A stretch of DNA of 37,533 nucleotides from DATJFQ01 sp035495555 (GCA_035495555.1 DATJFQ010000083.1:1-37533); one strand, 5' to 3'. Shown: positions 24,206 to 33,298, numbered from the stretch's first letter. Made by a program: numbers and translations. The notes: generated from the letters alone by a model not told the origin.

Positions 24206-25165
24206 ATGGATCTGCGCCAGCTCGAAGTCCTGCGCGCCATCGCAGAATCCGGCTCGTTCACCGAAGCGGGCCGGCGCCTCCGCGTGTCGCAGTCGGCCAT
24301 CAGCCGCCAGGTGCAGCTCCTCGAAGAGGAATTCGGCGAGCCGCTCTTCGTCCGCTCCGGCCGTCAGATCCAGATCACCCCCACCGGCGAAGCCCTGCTG
24401 CAACTGAGCCATCGCGTCTTCGCCGACATCCGGGAAACCGCGTCGTCCATCGTCCGGCGCCAGGATGTACTTGCCGGACAGCTCACGCTGGGTGGCGGGA
24501 TGACCGTGTGCATGTATGTGTTCCCGGCGCTCGTCAGCGAGTACCGGCGGGCGCACCCCGGCGTCGAGATCAAAGTCGTGACCGGCGGAACCTCCCGGCT
24601 GGTGCGCAAGCTCCGGGCGGCGGCGATCGATCTCGCGCTGCTCACGCTTCCCATCAGCGATCGCTCGCTTCGCGTCGACCCCGTCTGGCGCGAAGAAATG
24701 CTGCTCGTGCTTCCGCCGGATCATCGGCTCGCGCGCGAGCGGCGTCCCATCAGCCCAGGCGAGCTGGCGCACGAGCCCTTCATCACGTTCGAGAGCGGCT
24801 CGAATACACGGCGGGCCATCGACGAATTCTTCGCGCGCGAACGGCTGCAGCCGCCGGTCGTGACGGAGACCGGCAACGTCGAGATCACCAAAGCGATGGT
24901 CGCGGCAGGCCTCGGCGTCAGCATCGTCCCGTATCAGTCGATCGCACGCGAAGCGGCCGCGGGCACGCTGCGATACGCGCGGGTCGCCGGGCCGCCGCTG
25001 GTGCGGACGACCGGATGGGTATACCTGGATAGCGGCCGCGTCCCGAAGATGGTCGAAGCCATGATGGAGATGCTGAAAGCCGTGGCGCCGCGGCTTCGTC
25101 TCACTCCGGACGGGGAGCGCGTCACCCGCGATAAACGCTCGTCCAGAGCGGCAGCAAATCCGTGA
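24206..25165 (+). CDS. LysR-family transcriptional regulator
   Basis: 319 residues. The N-terminal winged HTH (residues about 1-60: MDLRQLEVLRAIAESGSFTEAGRRLRVSQSAISRQVQLLEEEFG) is classic LysR, followed by the linker helix and a periplasmic-binding-like effector domain (about 90-295; LTLGGGMTVCMYVFPAL; EPFITFESGSNTRRAIDEFF; AAGLGVSIVPYQSI). The DNA target and effector are unknown: the usual divergent partner gene is missing, since the upstream neighbour is a co-directional small gene. Its 3' end overlaps the 3' end of the convergent TPR gene by 44 bp. Confidence 0.93.
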   Translation: MDLRQLEVLRAIAESGSFTEAGRRLRVSQSAISRQVQLLEEEFGEPLFVRSGRQIQITPTGEALLQLSHRVFADIRETASSIVRRQDVLAGQLTLGGGMTVCMYVFPALVSEYRRAHPGVEIKVVTGGTSRLVRKLRAAAIDLALLTLPISDRSLRVDPVWREEMLLVLPPDHRLARERRPISPGELAHEPFITFESGSNTRRAIDEFFARERLQPPVVTETGNVEITKAMVAAGLGVSIVPYQSIAREAAAGTLRYARVAGPPLVRTTGWVYLDSGRVPKMVEAMMEMLKAVAPRLRLTPDGERVTRDKRSSRAAANP

Positions 25166-26168
25166 ACGTCTGATCGAGCCATGTGAGCAGCTGCCGTCCG
25201 TCGGAGAGGATGGCGGCGTGGTCAGCACGGTCGGGGAACAGCCATCGGCCACAGAAGATCCAGCCGGTTTCGATTGGATTCTGCACGTTTACCAGCCACG
25301 CGATGGCGTCGCTGGGCAGGACGTTCGTCGCGGGCGCATTTGCGCCGTGCTGGATGAAGCCGCCGCTTCCGCTCATCCATGTCGCGAGGAGCTGGCGCCA
25401 GGACGTTCCGACGAGCCGCTGGAAGGCTTCGAAGTACGCGAGCGCACGGAGCTGTCCCGCTTGCGGATCCGGATCGGTCCCGGAAGCCGAAAAGTCGAAG
25501 CCAATCCCTGCCCGGACGCCGTCGCGCTCCCATTGCGGAGCCGCGAAGAGTCCAATGTTGATCTGCGGCTCCCACCGGCCGCCGTAGTGGACCGCCTGGA
25601 TGTGCCCGGGACTGGTCGCGTACAGATTATTTCGTCTGTAGAGCGCCCCGCCTGGCTGCGCGGCGCGGTTGCGCGCCTCGACGACCTTCTGCGCAAAGGC
25701 CCGATCGTTCAACTCCATGAGGAGCGGCTCGAGCCGAGGAGCCAGGGCATCGAGCGCCGCGGGCGCCGGCAGATGGCCGAGCGTTGTGAAAACGCCCCGG
25801 TCGAACGGGAGGACCGGCGAGCCCGTGCTTCGTGTCCGCGTGGCTCGTGTTGCCGGCTGCGCCGGCGGCCGTCGGACCGGGCGCGGTTTAGACAGGGGGA
25901 CGGGTTGGCGCCGGCGCTCGACTTCGGCCTGCAGGTTGCGCGCGATCGTGTTCTGCGGGTTCAGTTGCAGGGCGGCGTCAAGTGCGGCAGTCGCCTGCTC
26001 CAGTTGTCCCAGTTCGAGACAGCAGCGCGCCAGCCGCGTCCACGCGCCGGCGTTGCCGGGGACGAGCCTTGTCAGTTCCTCGTTGGCGTCCCGCGCAGTG
26101 ACACCGAAATCTCCACGCCGCGCGTATTCGATCGCCTGCTGCTCGAGCGCCTGAGCATTGGAAGCCAT
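25122..26168 (-). CDS. TPR-repeat protein with an unrecognised C-terminal domain
   Basis: 348 residues, no signal peptide. About residues 1-95 are two to three tetratricopeptide repeats (NAGAWTRLARCCLELGQLEQATAALDAALQLNPQN), a protein-binding module. A Pro/Arg/Thr-rich linker follows (95-125). The C-terminal about 220 residues contain RRNNLYATSPGHIQAVHYGGRWEPQINIGLF, which I cannot place confidently; the GGRWEPQINIG segment is the best search handle. The start is the ATG at 26168; a TTG at 26180 is possible. The gene converges with the LysR gene and overlaps its end; it is divergent from the small zinc-motif gene. Confidence 0.75.
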   Translation of the reverse strand: MASNAQALEQQAIEYARRGDFGVTARDANEELTRLVPGNAGAWTRLARCCLELGQLEQATAALDAALQLNPQNTIARNLQAEVERRRQPVPLSKPRPVRRPPAQPATRATRTRSTGSPVLPFDRGVFTTLGHLPAPAALDALAPRLEPLLMELNDRAFAQKVVEARNRAAQPGGALYRRNNLYATSPGHIQAVHYGGRWEPQINIGLFAAPQWERDGVRAGIGFDFSASGTDPDPQAGQLRALAYFEAFQRLVGTSWRQLLATWMSGSGGFIQHGANAPATNVLPSDAIAWLVNVQNPIETGWIFCGRWLFPDRADHAAILSDGRQLLTWLDQTFTDLLPLWTSVYRG

Positions 26169-26214
26169 GCAAGGGATCAAGGATATCGTTTTGTTGCAAA
26201 CCTGCGGGACCGTT

Positions 26215-26238
26215 CTTCCGTCTTAGATACGGAAGGAG
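26215..26238 (+). promoter_or_regulatory. Hairpin overlapping the ribosome site of the small zinc-motif gene
   Basis: CTTCCGT (26215-26221) and ACGGAAG (26229-26235) pair perfectly across a 7-nt loop. The right arm overlaps the Shine-Dalgarno GGAAGGAG (26231-26238), so folding would hide it from ribosomes. Confidence 0.45.
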
Positions 26239-26244
26239 CCAGTC

Positions 26245-26409
26245 GTGACCTTTTTCCAGAAGCTCTTCTCGAAGAAATCCGAGCCGGTCAAGCGTGTCAG
26301 GGTCTGCGTGGAATGCGGTATGCCCGTTGCCGAACACAAGGACTGGTGCAGCATCTATCGCACGCAACAGGAGATGGCCAAAAAGGGACCGTCCGCCGCG
26401 CGCGCCTGA
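26245..26409 (+). CDS. Small zinc-finger-like protein (54 aa)
   Basis: A 54-codon ORF from a GTG, with GGAAGGAG ending 6 nt before it. The protein has a Lys-rich N-terminus, then a compact metal-site pattern: Cys21-x-x-Cys24, His31 and Cys35 (CVECG...EHKDWC), and a basic helix. Four ligands in 15 residues suggest one structural Zn. Function unknown; nucleic-acid or protein contact is possible. It starts 76 bp from the divergent TPR gene. The strong ribosome site and the Cys/His pattern argue for a real gene. Confidence 0.65.
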   Translation: MTFFQKLFSKKSEPVKRVRVCVECGMPVAEHKDWCSIYRTQQEMAKKGPSAARA

Positions 26410-26487
26410 GACGCGAAACGCGGGACGCCCGTCGACGCGCACCCGCCCGCTGCCGCGCAAGCCCCACGCGCGCGCACCCGCACGCGC

Positions 26488-26493
26488 TACAAT
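26488..26493 (+). promoter_or_regulatory. -10 box TACAAT, leaderless start of amidohydrolase operon
   Basis: TACAAT ends 8 nt before the ATG at 26502. No Shine-Dalgarno is present. Confidence 0.55.
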
Positions 26494-26501
26494 CGCGGCT
26501 C

Positions 26502-27854
26502 ATGCGCGCATTCCTCGTGTCGCTGCTGATGGCCGCGACGGCCATCGCAGCCGGCCAGCAAAGCAATCCATACGCCTCCACGTACCAACCGCCGCCCGGT
26601 CGTCCGACGGTCATCCGCAACGCGACCATTCTGACGGCCGCGGGTCCTGTCATCGAGAACGGCGCCGTGCTGCTCCAGAACGGCAAGGTCGCCGCGGTCG
26701 GCCAGACCGTCAACGCGCCCGCCGATGCGCTCGTGATCGATGCGTCAGGCAAATGGGTGACGCCGGGCATCATCGACGACCACTCGCATCTCGGCGTCTA
26801 CGCCGCTCCGGGGATCGAGTCCCTCCAGGACGGCAACGAGATGACGAACCCGAACACGGCGGAAGTTTCCGCCGAACACAGCATCTGGCCCCAGGATCCG
26901 CAGTTCGATCTCGCTCGTGCCGGCGGCGTGACGACCATGGAGATCCTGCCGGGATCGGGAAACCTGTTCGGCGGCCGCGGTGTGACCGTGAAGAACGTGC
27001 CGTCGCGCACGGCGGACGGCATGAAATTCCCCGGTGCACCCTACGCGCTCAAGATGGCCTGCGGCGAAAATCCGATGCGCGTCTATGGCAGCAAGGGGCA
27101 GGCGCCGTCGACCCGCATGGGCAACGTCGCGGGCTACCGCAAGGCGTGGCAATCGGCGGCGGAGTATCGCGACCAATGGAAGCGCTGGCGCGACGAGGGA
27201 TCGGATCCCGCGAAAAAGCCGAGCCGTAACCTGCAGCTCGAAACGCTCGCGGGCGTCCTCGACGGCAACATCCGCATTCAGAACCACTGTTATCGCGCGG
27301 ACGAGATGGCGACCATGATCGACATCTCGAAGGAGTTCGGCTTCAAGATCGCGTCGTTTCATCACGCGGTCGAGGCCTACAAGATCCGCGACCTCCTCGT
27401 CGCGAACAACATCTGCGCGAGCATGTGGGCAGACTGGTGGGGATTCAAGCTGGAGGCGTACGACGGCATCCGGCAGAACATCGCGCTGGTCCACGAGGCG
27501 GGCGGCTGCGCGATCGTCCACTCGGACAGCGCCGACGGCATCCAGCGGCTGAATCAGGAAGCGGCAAAGGCGATGCGCGCGGGCGCAGAGGCGGGCATCA
27601 ATCTGACGCCGGCTGACGCGATCACCTGGCTCACCATCAACCCGGCGAAGGCGCTCGGCATCGACAAGCAGACGGGCTCGCTCGAATCGGGCAAGAACGC
27701 CGACGTGGTCGTCTGGTCGGGCAATCCCTTCAGCGTCTACACGCGGGCGGAGCAGGTGTTCGTCGACGGCGCGCTCCTCCACGACCGCACGGATCCGTCC
27801 AAACAGCACAAGAGCGATTTCATGATCGGCATTCTGCCGGGGGTGCGCCGATGA
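26502..27854 (+). CDS. Secreted metal-dependent amidohydrolase (imidazolonepropionase-like)
   Basis: 450 residues with a signal peptide (MRAFLVSLLMAATAIAAG). The amidohydrolase fold is complete: an N-terminal beta domain (VLLQNGKVAAVG), the metal motif His94-x-His96 (DDHSHLG), further His in IQNHCYRADEM and SFHHAVEAYK, the catalytic Asp in IVHSDSADG, and the C-terminal GKNADVVVWSGNP block. It should be an active exported hydrolase; the substrate (peptide, cyclic amide or other) is unknown. The ATG at 26502 is supported by the -10 box 8 nt upstream; the long open frame before it is antisense to the TPR gene. Its stop overlaps the start of the next gene by 4 nt (ATGA). Confidence 0.92.
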   Translation: MRAFLVSLLMAATAIAAGQQSNPYASTYQPPPGRPTVIRNATILTAAGPVIENGAVLLQNGKVAAVGQTVNAPADALVIDASGKWVTPGIIDDHSHLGVYAAPGIESLQDGNEMTNPNTAEVSAEHSIWPQDPQFDLARAGGVTTMEILPGSGNLFGGRGVTVKNVPSRTADGMKFPGAPYALKMACGENPMRVYGSKGQAPSTRMGNVAGYRKAWQSAAEYRDQWKRWRDEGSDPAKKPSRNLQLETLAGVLDGNIRIQNHCYRADEMATMIDISKEFGFKIASFHHAVEAYKIRDLLVANNICASMWADWWGFKLEAYDGIRQNIALVHEAGGCAIVHSDSADGIQRLNQEAAKAMRAGAEAGINLTPADAITWLTINPAKALGIDKQTGSLESGKNADVVVWSGNPFSVYTRAEQVFVDGALLHDRTDPSKQHKSDFMIGILPGVRR

Positions 27855-29164
27855 GGATGTGCTGTGCCGTCATCGCCGCCGTGGCCGTGGCACAGACCCC
27901 GGCGCCGCGTCCTCCCGCACAGCCGCCGGCGCGCCGCGCGGCCTCCGCTCCCACGGTGCAGCCGCCCCGTGCGGGTGAAACCGTAGCGATCACGAATGCC
28001 CGCATTCTTCCGGTGTCAGGCGCCGCGATCGAGCGCGGCACGGTGGTGATGCAAGGCGGACGGATTACCGCGGTGGGCGCGAACGTCACCGTGCCCGCCG
28101 GTGCGCGGGTCATCGATGCGACGGGGAAGATCGTCACGCCCGGATGGCTCGACGCCGGCGTCCAGACGGGCATCATGGAGATCGCGTCATCCGCGGAAGG
28201 CACGGCCGATGAGTCGACAACCGATGCTCGCGTGAGCGCAGCCTTCGACGTCGTCGATTCGTTCAACGGCAACTCCACGGTGATTCCCGTCACTCGGATC
28301 GAGGGGATTACCCGGACGCTCGTCACGCCCGGAAGTACAGGTAACGTGTTCGCCGGACAGGCCGCGGTCGTCGATCTCAGCGGCGATCAGGTGCCGGACG
28401 CGATCACGAAGACTCCGGCCGCGATGGTTGCGTTGATGGGCGAGAGCGGCGCGGCAGTGGCGGGAGGCTCGCGCGCATCCGCGATGCTGCGAATGCGCGA
28501 AATGCTCGAGGACGCGCGGGATTACGCGGCCAACCGCACGGCCTTCAACGCTGCCCGGCGCCGTGAATACGTGCGTAGCCGGCTCGACCTCGACGCGCTG
28601 CAGCCGGTGCTGAAAGGGCAGGAACCGCTGCTCGTCCAGGCCAACCGCGCGAGCGATCTGCTCGCCGCCCTCCGCCTTGCCCGCGAGTTCAACGCTCGGC
28701 TCGTCATCATGGGCGGCGCGGAAGCATGGATGGTCGCCGATCAGCTCGCAGCGGCGCACGTTCCCGTCGTCATCAACGCGCTCACCGACATCCCGGTGTT
28801 CGATTCGCTTGGCGCCACCCTCGAGAACGCGGCGCGCCTCTCGAAAGCCGGCGTGACGCTTGCACTCGCTTCCTTCGACACGTACAACTCGCGGACGCTG
28901 CGTCAGCAGGCCGGGAACGCGATTGCGTACGGGTTGGGGCGGGACGCCGCGCTCGAGGCGGTGACGCTGACGCCCGCAAGAATCTGGGGCGTCGCCGACC
29001 GCGTCGGGTCGCTCGAACCGGGCAAGGATGCCGACGTCGTGGTCTGGTCCGGCGATCCCTTCGAATTGACGACGGGCCCTGAACACGTGTTCATCAAGGG
29101 CCGCGAGATGCCGCCCGACACGCGCCAGACGGAGTTGTTGAAGCGCTACCGGACCATCAAGTGA
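27851..29164 (+). CDS. Amidohydrolase-like protein lacking metal ligands (probable pseudo-enzyme partner)
   Basis: 437 residues with a short hydrophobic N-terminus (possible weak signal peptide) and a Pro/Ala-rich linker. The overall fold matches the upstream gene (VVMQGGRITAVGANV...GKIVTPGWLDAG; GKDADVVVWSGDPF), so the two are paralogues. The metal ligands are gone: HxH is replaced in GWLDAGVQTGI, the third His position reads LLVQANRASD, and the fourth reads LVIMGGAEAW. A catalytic role by the usual mechanism is not expected; a structural or regulatory subunit of the upstream enzyme is the best guess. The ATGA overlap couples translation of the pair, which would suit a 1:1 complex. Confidence 0.88.
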   Translation: MRMCCAVIAAVAVAQTPAPRPPAQPPARRAASAPTVQPPRAGETVAITNARILPVSGAAIERGTVVMQGGRITAVGANVTVPAGARVIDATGKIVTPGWLDAGVQTGIMEIASSAEGTADESTTDARVSAAFDVVDSFNGNSTVIPVTRIEGITRTLVTPGSTGNVFAGQAAVVDLSGDQVPDAITKTPAAMVALMGESGAAVAGGSRASAMLRMREMLEDARDYAANRTAFNAARRREYVRSRLDLDALQPVLKGQEPLLVQANRASDLLAALRLAREFNARLVIMGGAEAWMVADQLAAAHVPVVINALTDIPVFDSLGATLENAARLSKAGVTLALASFDTYNSRTLRQQAGNAIAYGLGRDAALEAVTLTPARIWGVADRVGSLEPGKDADVVVWSGDPFELTTGPEHVFIKGREMPPDTRQTELLKRYRTIK

Positions 29165-29197
29165 AGTCGCGCGCGGCCAGTCGTGAATTGGTGAATT

Positions 29198-30433
29198 GTG
29201 CGTTTTGAAACATTACAGCTCCTCCGATGCCCCTTTTGCGGATCGAAGGTCGAGCTGAACACGGGCGCCTTTCACGTGTTCGAGGGCCAGGACATCCGCG
29301 ACGCGCTGCTGGCGTGCCGCTGCTGCGAGTTCGTGGTCGTCGACGGCATCGCCGTCATGACGCTGTGGCCGGAGGCGGAGGTGGCGCGTCACGCGATCGC
29401 AGAGAAGCGCACGGCGGACGCGCTGAGGGCGATGCTCAATTTTTCAGACGATGCACCCGCCGCGCGCCTGATTGGGCCCGAAGGGGAGCCGCTCGGCACG
29501 TATCGCGACATCGCGGAAGGCGTTGGCGAACAGTTCGAAGGCGGCTACTTCGTCTATCGATTCTCGGATCCGACGTTCGTGGTCGCGGATGCGGTCGTGC
29601 GATCGATCGCCTCCGCGGTGCTCGACGAGCACTCGGTGGCGCTCGATCTGTGCGGCGGCTCAGGCCATCTGACCCGATCCCTCGCGTCGGTCAGTCCCAG
29701 GCCGCCGGTGGTGACGGACATCTCGTTCATCAAGCTGTGGCTGGCGCGGCATTTCACGGCGCCTGCCGCCGACGCCGTGCTCGCCGATGCGGAGCTGCCG
29801 CTGCCGTTTGCGACCGGTGCCTTCCGCTTCGTGGTCTGCAACGACGCGTTTCACTACATCTGGCACAAGGCGCTGCTCGCGCGCGAGATGTGGCGCATCG
29901 TGGATTCAAAGGGTGTGGCCGCGATGACGCATACGCACAACGCCGATACGTGGACCGTGTCCCAGGGCACCGCGTTGCGCGCGGACCACTACCGTGCGCT
30001 CTTCGAGCACACACAGGCGCGTGTTTTCTCGGAGCAGCTCGCGCTGCCGGACGTGATCGGCGGCCGGGTCGATCTGGCCCGGCACGACGCGGACGCGAGC
30101 CTGGCCGCCGATCAGGCGTTCTTTGTCATCGCGCCCCACGATTCGCGCGTGTTCCGCGCGTATGACGTCCCCGTGCCGGAGATCGTGCGAGGCGAGCTGA
30201 AATTCTCGCCGCTCTTCGACGTCGCGTTGACGAACGGCCATGCCGTGCTGAACAGGCACTACCCCTCACCCGAGTACGAAGACGAATACGGCGCGAGCCG
30301 CACGTATCTTCCCGATGTCCTCAACGTCGGCCACGATACGCTGGCGGCCATGGAGCAGGGGCGCCTGACCGAGGACGTCCTCGACCTGATGCGCCGGCGG
30401 GTGGTCGTCGACCTGCCCCCGGATTATCTGTAG
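29198..30433 (+). CDS. SAM-dependent methyltransferase with N-terminal zinc ribbon
   Basis: 411 residues. The N-terminus is a Trm112-like zinc ribbon with Cys11-x-x-Cys14 and Cys40-x-Cys42-Cys43. The class I methyltransferase core follows (motif I ALDLCGGSGHLT, about 147-160; motif II/III VVTDISFIKLWLA; motif IV FVVCNDAFHYI). The C-terminal about 150 residues are of unknown type and end in DLPPDYL. The substrate is unknown; this arrangement occurs in methyltransferases of small molecules, sugars and lipids. The start is a GTG 33 nt after the amidohydrolase stop; the Cys11 region begins at once, so the N-terminus is about right. No clear ribosome site. Confidence 0.87.
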   Translation: MRFETLQLLRCPFCGSKVELNTGAFHVFEGQDIRDALLACRCCEFVVVDGIAVMTLWPEAEVARHAIAEKRTADALRAMLNFSDDAPAARLIGPEGEPLGTYRDIAEGVGEQFEGGYFVYRFSDPTFVVADAVVRSIASAVLDEHSVALDLCGGSGHLTRSLASVSPRPPVVTDISFIKLWLARHFTAPAADAVLADAELPLPFATGAFRFVVCNDAFHYIWHKALLAREMWRIVDSKGVAAMTHTHNADTWTVSQGTALRADHYRALFEHTQARVFSEQLALPDVIGGRVDLARHDADASLAADQAFFVIAPHDSRVFRAYDVPVPEIVRGELKFSPLFDVALTNGHAVLNRHYPSPEYEDEYGASRTYLPDVLNVGHDTLAAMEQGRLTEDVLDLMRRRVVVDLPPDYL

Positions 30434-30528
30434 CGCGTCCGCCGGCGCTGCCGCCCCGGCGTTGACTTTCTCGCAGGCAGGCGCCCACGCGCGCCAACCT
30501 TTTGCTCCTGCGTTCCCGTCCAAGCGAC

Positions 30529-32952
30529 ATGCAGGATTTGCGCTACGCCATCCGCGGCTTTCGCAAGCAACCGATCTTCGCCGCCGTCACGATCCTGACG
30601 CTCGCGCTGGGGATTGGCGCAACGACCGCGGTGTTCAGCGTGTTGTATCAGGTGCTGCTCAGGCCGCTGCCGTTCCCGCATGCCGACCGGCTGGTCTCCG
30701 TCGGGAACGTCTACCTGAAAACAAGCGATGCGCCCTCCTCAGTTGCCATCCCCGATTACCTCGACCGGCGGAGCGGCGCACCGGCCATTGCGGACGCGAC
30801 CCTGTTCACGCCGCGCGTGTCGGCGCTGGACACCGGCGGCACTCCGGAGCAGGTCATCGCTCTCGCGGTGACGCCGTCGTTCTTCACGACGCTGCAACGC
30901 GGGCCTGCCATCGGACGCGCCTTCACGGACACGGATGTGAGCGGCGGGACGGCGGCAAAGGTCGCCATTCTCACCGACGAGACCTGGCGCACGCGGTTCG
31001 GCACCGATCCGTCGATCGTCGGACGCGCGATCCACGTCAACGGCGAAGCAAGGACGGTGGTGGGCGTCCTGCCGCGGGATTTCGAAATCCCGTGGCGCGA
31101 TACCGCGATGCTGCTGCCGTTTGCGTTCACGCCGGCCCAGATGTCCGACGACGAGCGCGGCAACGAATTCAGCTGGATGATCGCGCGCCTGGCGCCCGGC
31201 GCAACCGTCGCACAGCTCGACGCGCAGATGGATGCCATCGTCGCCGGGCTGATGACACGCGTGCCATCGCGCGCCGAGTACATGCAGTCGAGCGGCTTCA
31301 CCGGGCGCGCGGAGCCGCTGCAGCAGGCCGAGACGAAAACCGTCCGCGCGCAGCTCTACATCGTCCAGGCGGCGGTGCTGCTCGTGCTGCTCATCGCCTG
31401 CGCGAACGTCGGGAACCTGCTGTTGATGCGCGCCATGGGACGCCAGCGGGAGCTGGCGATCAGGACCGCGATCGGCGCCCCACGCCGCCGCATTGTCAAA
31501 CAACTGCTGATCGAAGGGCTCGCGCTCGCCTCGGTCGGCGGCGCGGTTGGCGTCGCGCTGAGTATCGCCGGTGTTCGCGGACTGCTCGCCCTCGCCTCGG
31601 ATCAGCTGCCGGCCGCCGTGAGCACGACACCGGATGCGGCGGTGCTGGTGTTTGCGATCGTCGTGACTGCGCTCACCGGCCTGACATTCGGGATCGTGCC
31701 CGCGGCCGGCATGCTGCGATCGCCCGCCGGCTCGCTGCTGAAAGAAGACACGGCGCGCGGCACCGGAGGCCGGCGCAGCGGTATCGTGCGGCGTGCGCTC
31801 GTTGTCATCGAGTGCGCGGTTGCGCTCGTGCTCGTCGTCGGGGCCGGGCTGCTCGTCACGAGCTTTGGGCACGTGATGCACATGGACGCGGGGTTCAACC
31901 CGGAGCGACTACTCACCGCACAGATTGCGCTTCAGCCGCTTCGATATCCGGACAGCGACAGCCGGCGGGCGTTCTGGCAGCGTCTGTCCGGCAAAATTTC
32001 GGAACTGCCCGGGATCAGCGCCGCGGGGTTCGTGGGCAGCACGCCCTTCAGCGGAGAGTTCAGCGCGGGCTCATTCATGATCGTCGGCCGGCCGGTCGGC
32101 CCCGGCGAGCAGACGCCGCACGCCAACCAGGATCGGGTCGCCGGCGACTACTTCAAGGCGATGCAGATTCCGCTGCTCGCCGGTCGGCTCTTCACCGACA
32201 GCGACACGCCGACCGCGCCGCGCGTGGCAATCGTCGACGCGCTGCTCGCGCGCCGGTTTTTTCCGGCTGGCGATGCGATCGGCCATCGGCTGAATTTCGG
32301 CAGCTCGAACAACTACACGATCGTCGGCGTCGTCGGCACGGTGAACACGGCAGATCTCGCGAGACCTATGGCGGAGGGCAGGATCTATCTGGCGGCGATG
32401 CAGGTCACGCCGGCTCGCATGGGCCTCGTCATCAAGGCCGCTTCCGACCCGGCGGCGCTCGTCCCGGGCCTCCGGCGAGCCGTGCAGGCGATCGATCCGG
32501 AGCAGCCGATTGCGCAGGTGAGGGAAATGAACGATTGGATCGAGCGTTCGCTCCAGCCGCGGCGGACACCCACGATCCTGCTCACGCTGTTCAGCGTGAC
32601 GGCGCTGGCGCTTGCCGCGATCGGCATTTATGGCGTGCTCGCGTTCGGTGTCACGCAGCGGCTGCGCGAGTTCGGCATCCGGCAGGCGCTGGGCGCGGAC
32701 CGCCGTTCGATCCTGTCGCTGGTCCTGCGCGACGGCCTCAGTACGGCGGCTCTCGGCCTCGTCATCGGCATCGCCGCGTCGCTCGTGCTGGCGCGCGGCA
32801 TGCGGACGCTCCTCGTTGGCGTGCCGCCCGGAGACCCGCTGATCCTGACCGCGGCCGCCGCCACGCTGCTCGCCGTCGCTGCCGCTGCGGCGTGGATTCC
32901 CGCGCGCCGTGCCACGCGCGTCGATCCAATGGCGGCGCTGCGATCGGAGTAG
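30529..32952 (+). CDS. ADOP-type FtsX/MacB-like permease (second)
   Basis: 807 residues, the same duplicated layout as the permease at 14190-16622: TM near residue 20-40 (ILTLALGIGATTAVFSVLYQVLLRPLPFP), periplasmic MacB_PCD-like domain, a three-TM FtsX block (LIACANVGNLLLMRAMGRQRELAIRTAIGAPRRR), then a second such half ending in PARRATRVDPMAALRSE. No ATPase gene is nearby. The start is the ATG at 30529 (MQDLRYAIRGF), where homologous proteins begin; the ribosome site is weak. It converges with the DUF3618 gene, with only 19 bp between the stops. Confidence 0.92.
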   Translation: MQDLRYAIRGFRKQPIFAAVTILTLALGIGATTAVFSVLYQVLLRPLPFPHADRLVSVGNVYLKTSDAPSSVAIPDYLDRRSGAPAIADATLFTPRVSALDTGGTPEQVIALAVTPSFFTTLQRGPAIGRAFTDTDVSGGTAAKVAILTDETWRTRFGTDPSIVGRAIHVNGEARTVVGVLPRDFEIPWRDTAMLLPFAFTPAQMSDDERGNEFSWMIARLAPGATVAQLDAQMDAIVAGLMTRVPSRAEYMQSSGFTGRAEPLQQAETKTVRAQLYIVQAAVLLVLLIACANVGNLLLMRAMGRQRELAIRTAIGAPRRRIVKQLLIEGLALASVGGAVGVALSIAGVRGLLALASDQLPAAVSTTPDAAVLVFAIVVTALTGLTFGIVPAAGMLRSPAGSLLKEDTARGTGGRRSGIVRRALVVIECAVALVLVVGAGLLVTSFGHVMHMDAGFNPERLLTAQIALQPLRYPDSDSRRAFWQRLSGKISELPGISAAGFVGSTPFSGEFSAGSFMIVGRPVGPGEQTPHANQDRVAGDYFKAMQIPLLAGRLFTDSDTPTAPRVAIVDALLARRFFPAGDAIGHRLNFGSSNNYTIVGVVGTVNTADLARPMAEGRIYLAAMQVTPARMGLVIKAASDPAALVPGLRRAVQAIDPEQPIAQVREMNDWIERSLQPRRTPTILLTLFSVTALALAAIGIYGVLAFGVTQRLREFGIRQALGADRRSILSLVLRDGLSTAALGLVIGIAASLVLARGMRTLLVGVPPGDPLILTAAAATLLAVAAAAAWIPARRATRVDPMAALRSE

Positions 32953-32971
32953 GCGGGCGTAGCGCGTCAAT

Positions 32972-33298
32972 CTACGAACAGGTGTCGAGCGCCTCGCGCG
33001 CCACGCGATTGTCGTCCGGATACTCGACTCCGTCGCCTGCCGGGAACGAGACGTGGCGGCGGCGCCGCAGACCGCTGACGGCCATCGCGGTGCCGACCGC
33101 GACGAGCCCTCCCGCGATGTAGCCGAGATACGGGTTCGGATCCAGACGCTGCTTGACCGCTTCCTTGAGCTCCGACTTCATCTCCGACGGCTGCAGGCGG
33201 CGTCCGATCTCGTCGAGTTTCCGATCGAGCGATTGCCGCGTCTCCGCGATGTCCATCTCGAGGCCGGTGATCGTCGCGTTGGTCGTGTCGTCGTTCAT
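32972..33298 (-). CDS. DUF3618-family membrane-associated protein
   Basis: 108 residues. The N-terminal helix (about 10-35: GLEMDIAETRQSLDRKLDEIGRRLQP) is the DUF3618 pattern and likely a coiled coil; one TM helix follows (about 65-80, YIAGGLVAVGTAMAVSGL) and then a basic cytoplasmic tail. The ATG overlaps the stop of the upstream holin-family gene by 4 nt (ATGA). Such pairs are often stress-linked small membrane proteins (YqjD/YqjE style); the function is not established. Confidence 0.8.
   Translation of the reverse strand: MNDDTTNATITGLEMDIAETRQSLDRKLDEIGRRLQPSEMKSELKEAVKQRLDPNPYLGYIAGGLVAVGTAMAVSGLRRRRHVSFPAGDGVEYPDDNRVAREALDTCS

Noticed and set aside
24191..25252. 353-codon minus-strand ORF opposite the LysR gene
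   Set aside because: It is the high-GC shadow of a clear LysR gene; its product is Arg/Asp/His-rich without any recognisable fold.
25218..26501. Long N-terminal extension of the amidohydrolase frame
   Set aside because: It would be antisense to the TPR gene and would run across the 54-aa gene; the signal peptide and -10 box mark the ATG at 26502.
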